This document shows positions 1 through 5,999 of a stretch of DNA of 7,489 bases, piece by piece. A model generated the notes under the pieces. That model did no database searches. It worked only from the letters and a program-made list of their open reading frames with translations, and had not been told where the DNA came from. Position numbers and translations under genes: made by a program. The DNA comes from Bacteroidota bacterium (GTDB lineage: Bacteria > Bacteroidota > Ignavibacteria > SZUA-365), in NCBI GenBank assembly GCA_018224345.1, contig JAGTUW010000220.1, positions 1 to 7,489 of the forward strand, written 5' to 3'. Position 1 is the first letter of the stretch; the number at the start of each line of letters is the position of its first letter.

Positions 1-1
1 C

Positions 2-493
2 AATATTCTTGCCATACACAGCCAATTGCCGGAGACCCTGCCGCCGCATGTCGCATTGTACAAACAGTTGATGTTCGCGCAGGGACCGCTCTCCCGCCGT
101 CATCGTGAATTGATCGCTACCGTGGTTTCCGCTGCGAATCGTTGTGATTACTGCATTCATCACCACTCCGATGCACTGGACCGTGTCACACGCGACCGGG
201 CGCTTGTGCGCAGCGTCCGCGAGAACTACCGCAACGCTCCTCTGGGTGCACGTGAAATGACAATGTTACATTATGCCGAAGCATTGACACTGCATCCCGC
301 GGATGACAGTTCCGCACGCATCGCGGCGATGCAGGTGGAGGGATGGACGGAGCAGGAGATTCTCCATATCACATTGATTGTTTCCTACTTCAACTTCGTC
401 AATCGCATCGCACTGGGGCTGGGAATCGAACTCGAACCCTACTGGGGAGAAGACGGCTTCAGTGATCCGGAACTCCGTATGGCGCATGATTGA
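2..493 (+). CDS. AhpD-like peroxidase-related protein (5' end cut by window edge)
   Basis: This is the 3' part of a carboxymuconolactone decarboxylase/AhpD-fold protein, closest in style to the uncharacterised peroxidase-related family. AhpD-type proteins use a CXXC dithiol in peroxide detoxification or thiol redox chemistry, usually in the cytoplasm. The 163 visible residues carry the full AhpD signature E-X11-C-X2-C-X3-H, at E36, C48, C51 and H55 (codons for the two cysteines at 143-145 and 152-154). The frame is open to the left edge, and the residues before the TTG at 26 (NILAIHSQ) look like the family's conserved N-terminal region. I therefore treat TTG 26 as internal and the gene as partial, missing perhaps 25-35 residues compared with the family's usual length. 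It ends at TGA 491-493 and converges on the minus-strand operon, 105 bases away. The family call is solid; its physiological substrate is unknown. Confidence 0.88.
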   Translation, partial: NILAIHSQLPETLPPHVALYKQLMFAQGPLSRRHRELIATVVSAANRCDYCIHHHSDALDRVTRDRALVRSVRENYRNAPLGAREMTMLHYAEALTLHPADDSSARIAAMQVEGWTEQEILHITLIVSYFNFVNRIALGLGIELEPYWGEDGFSDPELRMAHD

Positions 494-598
494 CCTCACG
501 CATACCATGCGTTTCAGCCGAAGCCAAACAGGCATGCAGCGGATACGTTGATATAGACCGGCGCTGTCGCAGTACACGAAGCCGGCGCTCGCAGATCG

Positions 599-1915
599 TC
601 AGTGCAGGCGCTCGGATACAGGTCCATTTTCGAGATTGAGAACGCCACGGGGACAGACGGAGGAGCATACACCACAGCCGACACAGGACGCGCGAATGAT
701 GTCCTGACCTCGCTGCGCATACCAGCGCACGTCTATACCCATTTCGCAATAGGTCGAGCAGTTGCCGCAGGATATGCATTGGCCGCCGTTCGTGGTGATA
801 CGGAATCTCGAGGCGAAGCGTTGGATGAGACCGAGTATTGCTGCCTGGGGACAACCGAAGCGGCACCAGACGCGCGAACCCATCAACGGATAGAACCCGA
901 CACCGATCACGCCAGCGAACATCGCGCCGATGAGGAAGCCGTAAATTCTGCTGAATGAATAGGAGAAAGAGCCAAGGACCGCACCTTCGGTAGCCGAGTT
1001 GATCCAGAGCAACAATGTCACCACGGTGATGAATACAAGCACACTGTGAATCATCCAGCGCTCGATACGCCAGGCGGAGAGAGATTTGTCCGAAAGCTGG
1101 CGCCATGGATCGCCCAGAGTTTCCGCCAGTGCGCCGCAGCCGCAGACCCATGAGCAGTACCACCGTTTTCCGTAAAAATATGTGAGAATGGGCGTGGCGA
1201 TAAAAGCCATGACAATAGCCCAGAAGCCCATGAACACTGCCAAGCGTGTGCTGTTCTCCAGCAGAAATGTGATTTTGGACGGGAAGAGATAGTCGTACTT
1301 CAACGGCCAGAAATAGTGGAAGTAGAATTCGGGCTGATTGAAAAGCTGAAGAATCGAGGGCAGCAGCATCGCGAACACAAGTTGGAAGAACATCACCGAA
1401 AGCGTGCGAATGATGTGGTAGCGGGAATGACGGTATTTGATGAGCATGCGTGCTCCCATCACCAGTACGGCCAGGGTGTACAGTGTCCCGTAGAGAAACC
1501 ACCGGTCTGCGGCCTTCCCACGCAACGCCCAGCTCAGGGGATCGGAAGCGACAACCATGTGCTCGAGTGAGGAAGGAAACCAGTATAACAGAACATAAAA
1601 CCCCGTAAACACGATGGCTGTCAGCCATGCGACGGATTTGCGATTGAGCATAGGGCGGAACATGATGCCATCGTTGTCGATGCCTGGCTTGCGTTCTGTA
1701 ATCCCGGGAATGATAAAGAGCAGTGCACCGGTCGTGGCGAGTCCGAGGCTCAGTAATGAATACAGCAGCGGTATTGTGGAAAATATGCCGGTGGCGCCGA
1801 CGACAAAGATAAGCAGCCCGATGCCGAACAATGCGAGTCCCGTCCGGCGCAACGGGTGGTCGCTGCGGTAGCGTCGTTGTATTTCATCCGGTATATGTAT
1901 CTGTACTGTTGTCAT
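599..1915 (-). CDS. Membrane-bound 4Fe-4S polyferredoxin (NapH/NosR/CcoG-like)
   Basis: This 438-residue inner-membrane iron-sulfur protein probably passes electrons across or into the membrane. About eight hydrophobic segments are visible (roughly residues 27-45, 48-70, 95-112, 140-158, 170-192, 225-247, 290-305, 325-343). Cysteine motifs follow in order: CSWVCGCG (C254, C258, C260), CRFGCP (C351, C355), and two ferredoxin-type 4Fe-4S motifs, CISCGNCSTYC (C380-C390) and CVGCGVCSSVCP (C411-C421). The paired CX3C motifs plus a C-terminal double-cluster domain are typical of the NapH/NosR/CcoG group. The reading frame extends upstream to 2020, but the ATG at 1913-1915 is chosen: it overlaps the TGA of the flavoprotein gene as ATGA, has GGAGA at 1926-1930 (complement), and the upstream extension lies inside that gene. 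It is the last gene of the operon, and the coupling suggests direct partnership with the flavoprotein. The exact donor and acceptor are unknown. Confidence 0.88.
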   Translation of the reverse strand: MTTVQIHIPDEIQRRYRSDHPLRRTGLALFGIGLLIFVVGATGIFSTIPLLYSLLSLGLATTGALLFIIPGITERKPGIDNDGIMFRPMLNRKSVAWLTAIVFTGFYVLLYWFPSSLEHMVVASDPLSWALRGKAADRWFLYGTLYTLAVLVMGARMLIKYRHSRYHIIRTLSVMFFQLVFAMLLPSILQLFNQPEFYFHYFWPLKYDYLFPSKITFLLENSTRLAVFMGFWAIVMAFIATPILTYFYGKRWYCSWVCGCGALAETLGDPWRQLSDKSLSAWRIERWMIHSVLVFITVVTLLLWINSATEGAVLGSFSYSFSRIYGFLIGAMFAGVIGVGFYPLMGSRVWCRFGCPQAAILGLIQRFASRFRITTNGGQCISCGNCSTYCEMGIDVRWYAQRGQDIIRASCVGCGVCSSVCPRGVLNLENGPVSERLH

Positions 1916-3297
1916 GATGTCGCATTCTCCCTGATATGACGGTAGGCGGAAGTCCCGAGCCGGCGAAGACCCCGTCGGCGCACGCGATGGACAGCCTGAT
2001 CCGGATGTCTCTCGTTCCACTGGCCAATGAGACGGTCTTCGAATTGATGAGAAAACTCCGGATCGAAATTGGCTTCTCCAAGATGTTCCAGCACATACGT
2101 GAGAGGCCGTTCCTCATGTATCCAGCGTTCGCATACCTGATGACGATAGCGCATGCCGATCAGATTGAAACCGGTAACCACTCCGTCACGCATAACGATG
2201 CGTATGCAACGGGTGCCGTCGGGATGCTCCCAGTACAGTGAATCCTCGTCCCTGACATCAGAAGGGACATCACCGTAGGTCTGATATTCCAGATCGAAAA
2301 ACTTGGCTGAATTGAACAGAATTCCGCGGTCGTATTCGGCGCGTCGCCCGAGAATGACCCCGGCCACCGATTCTCCATGCATGCGAGCAGTGTACCAGAG
2401 TTGTTCAATCCTTCCGCGTGTGCCGTTTTCGGAGATGAACTCGGCACAGTCACCGATAGCGTAAATATCGGGGATATTCGTCTCGAAATATCTGTTGATC
2501 AGGATGCCTCGTCCCGTGGTGACGGGACTTCCTTCACAGACTCCGATATTCGGATGCACGCCTGCAGTCAGACCGACGAAGGCGCAGGGTATTTCTTCGC
2601 CTGTCTTTGTCTTCACGGCCCGGACTCTGCCGCGGGAGTCGGGAAGAATTTCCTCCAGTTCTGTTGACAGATGCAGGCGGATGTCATGGGAGAGAATATG
2701 TCGGTTGATCATGGCCGATTCGTCCGGAGGGAGGACGTTATTCCAGTAACTCTCTTCGCGAACCAGGAAAGTGACATCGATGCGGCGGGAATGCATCATC
2801 TCCGCCATTTCTATACCTATCAATCCGCCTCCGACGACCACGGCTTCACCGATATTCCGCGTGTACTGTTCCATGCGTTGCAGATCCTGGAGGGAGTACA
2901 ATCCCTGCACACCGTGCAGATCCTGTCCCGGCCAGCCGAACTTGTTCGGTTGCGATCCTGTGGCCAGAATCAACACATCATACCCGAAGCTGTCACCCGA
3001 AGCCAGACGCAGCTGTTTTGCGTCGGCATCGATGTGCGTGACATGATCCCGGAGAAGGTCGATGCGGTTTTTCTCCCAGAATCTGTCCTCATAGGGTTTG
3101 GTCTGCTCGAACGTCATATGTCCCATGTAAATGTACATGAGGGCGGTGCGGGAGTAGAAGTAGTCCGATTCGCTGCTGATAATGGTGATGGCGGCGGCGC
3201 TGCCTTTGCGGATATGACGTGCCGCCGTTACGCCTGCGACTCCATTGCCTATGATGACAACGTGCAGGGTGTCGGGATCGCGTCTGGTCTGTGTCAT
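1912..3297 (-). CDS. FAD/NAD(P)-dependent pyridine nucleotide-disulphide-type oxidoreductase
   Basis: This 461-residue flavoprotein probably oxidises or reduces NAD(P)H and exchanges electrons with an iron-sulfur partner, by analogy with rubredoxin/ferredoxin reductases and the flavin part of NirB. Visible motifs are the FAD-binding GNGVAG (17-22) in the first Rossmann fold, ATGSQP (112-117), the NAD(P)-binding GGGLIG with E163 (156-163), and YAIGDCAEF (279-287) for the second FAD contact. There is no CXXC redox disulfide near the N-terminus, so it is not a classic disulfide reductase. The C-terminal ~135 residues form a separate domain that I cannot name precisely. The frame is open upstream to 3384, but the ATG at 3295-3297 places the Rossmann strand at the expected distance; longer starts would overlap the barrel gene. 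The Shine-Dalgarno sequence is weak, so coupling to the upstream gene, 10 bases away, is likely. It overlaps the polyferredoxin start by 4 bases. Confidence 0.9.
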   Translation of the reverse strand: MTQTRRDPDTLHVVIIGNGVAGVTAARHIRKGSAAAITIISSESDYFYSRTALMYIYMGHMTFEQTKPYEDRFWEKNRIDLLRDHVTHIDADAKQLRLASGDSFGYDVLILATGSQPNKFGWPGQDLHGVQGLYSLQDLQRMEQYTRNIGEAVVVGGGLIGIEMAEMMHSRRIDVTFLVREESYWNNVLPPDESAMINRHILSHDIRLHLSTELEEILPDSRGRVRAVKTKTGEEIPCAFVGLTAGVHPNIGVCEGSPVTTGRGILINRYFETNIPDIYAIGDCAEFISENGTRGRIEQLWYTARMHGESVAGVILGRRAEYDRGILFNSAKFFDLEYQTYGDVPSDVRDEDSLYWEHPDGTRCIRIVMRDGVVTGFNLIGMRYRHQVCERWIHEERPLTYVLEHLGEANFDPEFSHQFEDRLIGQWNERHPDQAVHRVRRRGLRRLGTSAYRHIRENATS

Positions 3298-3307
3298 GCC
3301 TGTTCGC

Positions 3308-4150
3308 TCAGAAAATGAGAATACGTGTGATATTGAAACCGATGCGCCATGCGCCATCGGAGAAGGAATCCGGCGCGCCGGCAAGAAATTGTGCCGGGTT
3401 GAGCAGGTCGCTGTTGCTCATGATGATTTTGAAGAAATGTCCACCGGTCTCCAGTTCGATGCCGAAAGACATGGCATTGTAGCCCTCACGCCAGCCGCTG
3501 AGTGTCGGGTTCCATTCCGCCAGCACATTGAAGCTGTCCGTGATATAGTATTGTGCATGCAGGCCGAGAGTCAGGGAATACTGTGTTTCCACACATTCAA
3601 TATGACTGTTGAAAAGATAAGACGGAACGACACCCAGACCAATTCTTTTGCCGATGAGTGTATTGGCAATGAATTGTACATACGTCTGCAGATTGTCGGC
3701 ATCCCAGGCCTCCCTGCCCGGGATTTCTGTGCTGATGGCAGCGCCCGCGCGGGCGGCAACATGCAGGGGGACGAAGTCGTGTCTCAGGGTAAGGAGTGTG
3801 TGCTTCACGTTGAGATCGAGATTGTCCTGCAGATTGCTGCGCCCGAGCGTGACGATGCCATTGTCGCTGAATGCGTAGCCGAGAGCGATACGAATGTTGA
3901 CCGGACCGTCAAACCCGTAGAGACTTTTTATGCCGTCCTTTACCGTCGGAATGAAGCGATGCGAAATTTCGAATTCCATTTCACCCGCATGCAGTCGCGT
4001 AGCGGTCGGCAGGTTGATGACCTGCGTGGAATGAAAAAGTTCGAGCGGGGGCAGCGCGGACGACTCGTTGCGTGTCCATCCCGATGCGTCATCCTGTGCA
4101 ACGGCCGGGACGCATGTGATAATCAGGAGCAGTACGAGAGTGTGATACAT
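3308..4150 (-). CDS. DUF5777-type outer-membrane beta-barrel protein
   Basis: This 280-residue secreted protein has a signal peptide (about residues 1-18, cut near AVA-Q). It then has alternating hydrophobic/polar strands ending in the C-terminal sequence RILIF, whose terminal Phe fits an outer-membrane barrel insertion signal. The conserved-looking block around residues 44-105 (VINLP at 44-48, FEISHRF at 60-66, LYGFDG at 77-82, then LGRS at 102-105) matches my memory of the DUF5777 family, found mainly in Bacteroidota. The family has no established function; transport or anchoring of a redox partner at the outer membrane is inference only. The start at ATG 4148-4150 gives a proper signal peptide and lies 6 bases past the YceI stop, with a GGGG run overlapping that stop as a possible ribosome site. 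It sits 10 bases before the flavoprotein gene. The overlapping plus-strand frame at 3245-4840 is a shadow. Confidence 0.8.
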   Translation of the reverse strand: MYHTLVLLLIITCVPAVAQDDASGWTRNESSALPPLELFHSTQVINLPTATRLHAGEMEFEISHRFIPTVKDGIKSLYGFDGPVNIRIALGYAFSDNGIVTLGRSNLQDNLDLNVKHTLLTLRHDFVPLHVAARAGAAISTEIPGREAWDADNLQTYVQFIANTLIGKRIGLGVVPSYLFNSHIECVETQYSLTLGLHAQYYITDSFNVLAEWNPTLSGWREGYNAMSFGIELETGGHFFKIIMSNSDLLNPAQFLAGAPDSFSDGAWRIGFNITRILIF

Positions 4151-4156
4151 CGAGCA

Positions 4157-4726
4157 TTACCCCGCAACTTTTGTGAGATGAAAATCCAGAACCATTTGCA
4201 TGATCTCGCTGATCTTGAGAAACATGAACTTTGGTACTTCGATGTCGTGATCCTCGAGGTTGACTTCGAATTTGGTCTGGATGCGGACTGCATTTCCCGA
4301 TGGGGTCAACGTACCGGATACATTCATCTTCTTCTTTTTCCCGTGAATATGCATCTCGCCGTTCACCTGGACGGTGATGTCCTTTCCGGATGGTGTTGCT
4401 TTGCCGATACGCCCGCGAAACTTGGCATAGGGGTATTTTTCGGTATGGAGGTAATCCTCCCGCATATGCCGGTTCCGCAGCCCGATGCCTGTATCGAGGG
4501 TACGCAGATCGACTTCGAAATAGAGTTCGCTGCCGTCCGGCCACGAATCCCCACTGTAGGTGAGATAGCCGTCAATGTTGTCGGTGACACCTTCGAAATC
4601 TTCGACCGGAGCATCGGATATGAATTTGACGAGATTGTCAGCTTTTTTATTGACATGATACTCCGTTTTCTGGGCGACGGCGGTCGTACTCAGCAGAAGC
4701 AGAAGAGTAAGAAGAAAGGAACGCAT
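4157..4726 (-). CDS. YceI-family periplasmic protein
   Basis: This 189-residue exported protein of the YceI family folds as a lipocalin-like beta-barrel that binds a polyprenyl or other amphiphilic ligand in characterised members. A hydrophobic signal peptide (residues 1-18) ends in TTAVA with likely cleavage before Q19. YceI hallmarks follow: the FISDAPVEDFEGVT region (35-48), the DTGIGLRNRHMREDYLHTEK stretch (78-97) and YPYAKFRG (98-105), which correspond to the family's Arg/His/Leu-rich loop and P-x-x-x-F strand. The start is ATG 4724-4726: it gives a clean signal peptide and has GAGG about seven bases upstream. An in-frame extension to 4954 would overlap the cytochrome-like gene and is rejected. 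Distances are 31 bases to the upstream gene and 6 to the barrel gene. The ligand is unknown; a quinone or isoprenoid would fit the redox setting, but that is inference. Confidence 0.9.
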   Translation of the reverse strand: MRSFLLTLLLLLSTTAVAQKTEYHVNKKADNLVKFISDAPVEDFEGVTDNIDGYLTYSGDSWPDGSELYFEVDLRTLDTGIGLRNRHMREDYLHTEKYPYAKFRGRIGKATPSGKDITVQVNGEMHIHGKKKKMNVSGTLTPSGNAVRIQTKFEVNLEDHDIEVPKFMFLKISEIMQMVLDFHLTKVAG

Positions 4727-4757
4727 GTTATACCTCGGATGATGTGTGTGGCTATGT

Positions 4758-5195
4758 TCAGTTGCGGAGCGCGCCGGAGGAGACCCACACGGCGATGGAA
4801 TCGACGACCGCGGAAGGCAGCGGGCCCGCAGGCGGCATGAAGGGCGTGCTGCTGCGACGAAGCGTACGAAGGAGAACACTTTCATCGGGAGCGCCCGCGC
4901 TGACCAGCGTCCTCCCCGGGTCAGTCCTGCTCTGGACACCGACCAATGCGTCATACGCCCCTGTGCCGCTCAGGTCGAGTCCGGCCTGGGGACGATTCCC
5001 GCCATGACAGCCGGGTGTTGCGCAGCTCTGTGCGAAGACCTGCTGCTCGATTTCAGCGAACGAAGCCCGCATCGGAAGCACGGCTGTCGAAGTGTCGCAT
5101 TCGGAGACGATGCTCTCGCTGCAGGAAAGTGCTCCGATCGACAGCAGGATGAGCAGAATAATGATTACAGGTCCGGGGCGTCGGTCTTGATCCAT
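4758..5195 (-). CDS. Putative haem-c lipoprotein with CX4CH motif
   Basis: This 145-residue envelope protein has an N-terminal hydrophobic helix (about 9-24) ending at C25 in the sequence IGALSC, a loose lipobox suggesting lipid anchoring. The motif C58-ATPG-C63-H64 is a CX4CH variant of the haem-c attachment site, followed by a typical GLDLSG segment (72-77) and a distal MPP at 120-122 that could supply the methionine ligand. The layout resembles the small planctomycete-type or 'CxxxxCHGG' cytochrome-like domains common in Bacteroidota lipoproteins. It may be a monohaem electron carrier, although haem attachment at CX4CH is not certain. The start at ATG 5193-5195 is supported by a strong GAGGA ribosome site (5202-5206, complement) about seven bases away; the frame is open further up but that part looks non-coding and enters the repeats. 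It is the first gene of the operon. Confidence 0.72.
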   Translation of the reverse strand: MDQDRRPGPVIIILLILLSIGALSCSESIVSECDTSTAVLPMRASFAEIEQQVFAQSCATPGCHGGNRPQAGLDLSGTGAYDALVGVQSRTDPGRTLVSAGAPDESVLLRTLRRSSTPFMPPAGPLPSAVVDSIAVWVSSGALRN

Positions 5196-5201
5196 GTAAG
5201 C

Positions 5202-5206
5202 TTCCT
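5202..5206 (-). promoter_or_regulatory. Ribosome binding site of the first operon gene
   Basis: The minus strand reads GAGGA followed by seven bases and ATG at 5195. It is the clearest Shine-Dalgarno match in the operon and fixes the start of the lipoprotein gene against longer in-frame alternatives. Confidence 0.7.
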
Positions 5207-5226
5207 CAAATGATATGGATACGATG

Positions 5227-5249
5227 TCATTGTGATAATGCTGCAATGA
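5227..5249. promoter_or_regulatory. Possible operator dyad upstream of the redox operon
   Basis: The sequence shows TCATTG, 11 bases, CAATGA: a perfect 6-base inverted repeat with arms at 5227-5232 and 5244-5249, about 32 bases before the first start codon of the operon. Its size and spacing would suit a dimeric helix-turn-helix regulator. It loosely recalls CRP/FNR sites (TTG...CAA) but lacks the standard spacing for either. I see no convincing -35/-10 pair; TTGCAT and TATCAC nearby on the minus strand are spaced too closely. Low confidence. Confidence 0.25.
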
Positions 5250-5284
5250 ATATGCAACCGTGCCGCGAATCGAGTTGTCCGCAA

Positions 5285-5340
5285 GCGGACATGCCGACCC
5301 CGACGGTGCACGGGGGTTACCACAAAATATCATAAACGGC
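5285..5340 (+). repeat. Q module, copy 1 (diverged)
   Basis: Diverged copy of the approximately 64-base Q repeat. It retains the core CGACGGTG-CACGGGGGTTACCAC and the ATCATAAAC tail but lacks the first bases and the downstream CACCG hairpin arm seen in the copies at 6703, 6958 and 7399. It joins the P module at 5341 directly, as the other Q copies do. Confidence 0.8.
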
Positions 5341-5398
5341 GTGTAGGGGCGGTTCGCGAACCGCCCTGTTTTCGGAACCCCCGATCGTCAACCACACC
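5341..5398 (+). repeat. P module, copy 1: palindrome-bearing repeat
   Basis: A 58-base repeat starting GTGTAGGGG. It contains the perfect 20-base palindrome GGGCGGTTCGCGAACCGCCC at 5347-5366, then TGTTTTCGGAACCCCCGATCG and a GTCAACCACACC end. It matches the copies at 6767-6824 and 7022-7079 base for base as far as I can see. The GC-rich palindrome followed by TGTTTT is also terminator-like on the plus strand. Confidence 0.92.
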
Positions 5399-5472
5399 GT
5401 TTCACACCGAACATCCCGACCCCGACATTGCACGGGGGTTACCACGATATATCATAACCGCCCCTGCAATCG
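5399..5472 (+). repeat. Q module, copy 2, ending in a half inverted P
   Basis: This Q copy begins GTTTCACACCGAACATCCCGA as the later copies do, with ATTGCAC in place of GGTGTAC. After ATATCATAA (near 5457) it does not continue into a normal P module. Instead it reads ACCGCCCCTGCAATCG, which resembles the right half of the inverted P element at 7261-7276 (ACCGCCCCTACAATTCG). I read this as a rearrangement junction where the palindrome's other arm has been lost. Confidence 0.7.
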
Positions 5473-5486
5473 AAGACTGCGAAAAA

Positions 5487-5532
5487 TAAATGGAAATAAT
5501 TTCAGCGGAGGGGAGAATTAAATGGAAATAAT
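5487..5532 (+). repeat. Short 14-base direct repeat, 32-base period
   Basis: TAAATGGAAATAAT occurs at 5487-5500 and again at 5519-5532. A weaker third relative (GAATTAA-4 bases-AAATAAT) lies at 5567-5584. Both exact copies contain an ATG followed by codons for Glu-Ile-Ile-Ser, so the repeat duplicates a potential start region. The segment is AT-richer than its surroundings. Origin unknown. Confidence 0.6.
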
Positions 5533-5620
5533 ATCTCCGGTGAAGCGGAATCAGCACCTGGGAGTCGAATTAACCGCAAATAATCTCACCGGAACGGTGA
5601 AATCTGCGGGGAGGAGATGA
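5522..5620 (+). CDS. Candidate small ORF (32 residues)
   Basis: A short frame starts at ATG 5522 directly after an in-frame TAA, encodes MEIISPVKRN and a further 22 residues, and stops at TGA 5618-5620. A purine-rich GGAGGGGAG (5506-5514) lies seven bases upstream and is a good ribosome-site match. The next ATG follows the TGA immediately (TGAATG) in the same frame. I do not recognise the peptide. It lies in repeat-rich DNA, so it may be chance or the remnant of a longer gene interrupted by a TGA. Confidence 0.22.
   Translation: MEIISPVKRNQHLGVELTANNLTGTVKSAGRR
5586..5600 (+). other. Perfect short hairpin
   Basis: TCACCG-GAA-CGGTGA forms a 6-base-pair stem with a 3-base loop. A second pairing is possible with CCGGTGA at 5537-5543, so alternative structures exist across 5537-5600. 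There is no T-run after it, so it is not an intrinsic terminator. It falls inside the candidate 32-residue ORF. Confidence 0.45.
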
Positions 5621-5749
5621 ATGAACCGTAAATATTTTCCCGAATTGGCGATTACGGAAATTCTGTCACCCTGTGAACCCGCAGCTCTGATAAGGGTGCA
5701 CTTCGAAGATACGACACACTTGCCCTCACACGGTCGGTCTTTCTCATGA
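5621..5749 (+). CDS. Candidate small ORF (42 residues)
   Basis: This frame begins at ATG 5621, one base past the TGA of the preceding small ORF and in the same frame, and runs to TGA 5747-5749. It encodes MNRKYFPELAITEILSP and a further 25 residues, including one Cys. A strong GGAGG lies about seven bases upstream within GGGGAGGAGATGA. No signal peptide, membrane segment or known motif is visible and I do not recognise it. The ribosome site raises it above background, but the length is within the range expected by chance. Confidence 0.28.
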   Translation: MNRKYFPELAITEILSPCEPAALIRVHFEDTTHLPSHGRSFS

Positions 5750-5985
5750 AACAAAGGGAATGATCCTTCGTAAGGAAGATGACCACTGAGTTGCCATCGT
5801 TGACAGAAAACTGTAACATTATCTTCAGTTGTGAGAATTGGCCTGCGTAGAGGAGGCCGTTGCCGCTTTCACATATATCGAAGTCTGCCTGCTGTTCATC
5901 TGCGGGATGGCACCCGCTTTATTACACCTGATACGCAGCGTCGTATACGAGCACTTTGATTGATCCGCACAACCACATACACAAC
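5750..5985. other. Intergenic leader region without a recognisable gene
   Basis: No credible coding frame is seen on either strand. Two small hairpins occur: GCGGG-6 bases-CCCGC at 5902-5917, followed by TTTATTA, and ATACG-6 bases-CGTAT at 5931-5946. They could belong to the 5' leader of the barrel gene or be chance. No Bacteroidota-type TTTG/TANNTTTG promoter pair was found. Confidence 0.4.
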
Positions 5986-5990
5986 AGAGG
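5986..5990 (+). promoter_or_regulatory. Ribosome binding site of the barrel gene
   Basis: AGAGG followed by nine bases and ATG at 6000 supports this start, which also gives an intact signal peptide. Confidence 0.5.
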
Positions 5991-5999
5991 TCGGCCATC

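Noticed and set aside
494..598. Bidirectional terminator between the convergent genes
   Set aside because: Only weak stems are visible (CCGGC/GCCGG with an 18-base loop; a wobble-rich stem at 513-528), with no T-run on either strand.
459..1628. Long minus-strand open frame (389 residues)
   Set aside because: It overlaps the polyferredoxin gene in another frame, is Arg/His/Leu-rich without motifs, and has no ribosome site or family match; the real frame has four clear cysteine motifs.
3245..4840. Plus-strand open frame of 531 residues
   Set aside because: It lies opposite three real minus-strand genes (DUF5777 barrel, YceI and gene ends on both sides). It has no recognisable domain, and the minus-strand products have signal peptides and family motifs.
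4727..4954. N-terminal extension of the YceI protein
   Set aside because: The extension overlaps the lipoprotein gene, and the internal ATG at 4726 gives a standard signal peptide with a GAGG site.
5902..5924. Intrinsic terminator GCGGG-CCCGC followed by TTTATTA
   Set aside because: The stem is only five pairs, the T-run is interrupted, and no clear gene ends just upstream on the plus strand.
5956..5984. Sigma-70-like promoter (TTGATT ... CATACA) before the barrel gene
   Set aside because: The -10 match is poor and the Bacteroidota-type motif is absent, so it cannot be told from chance.
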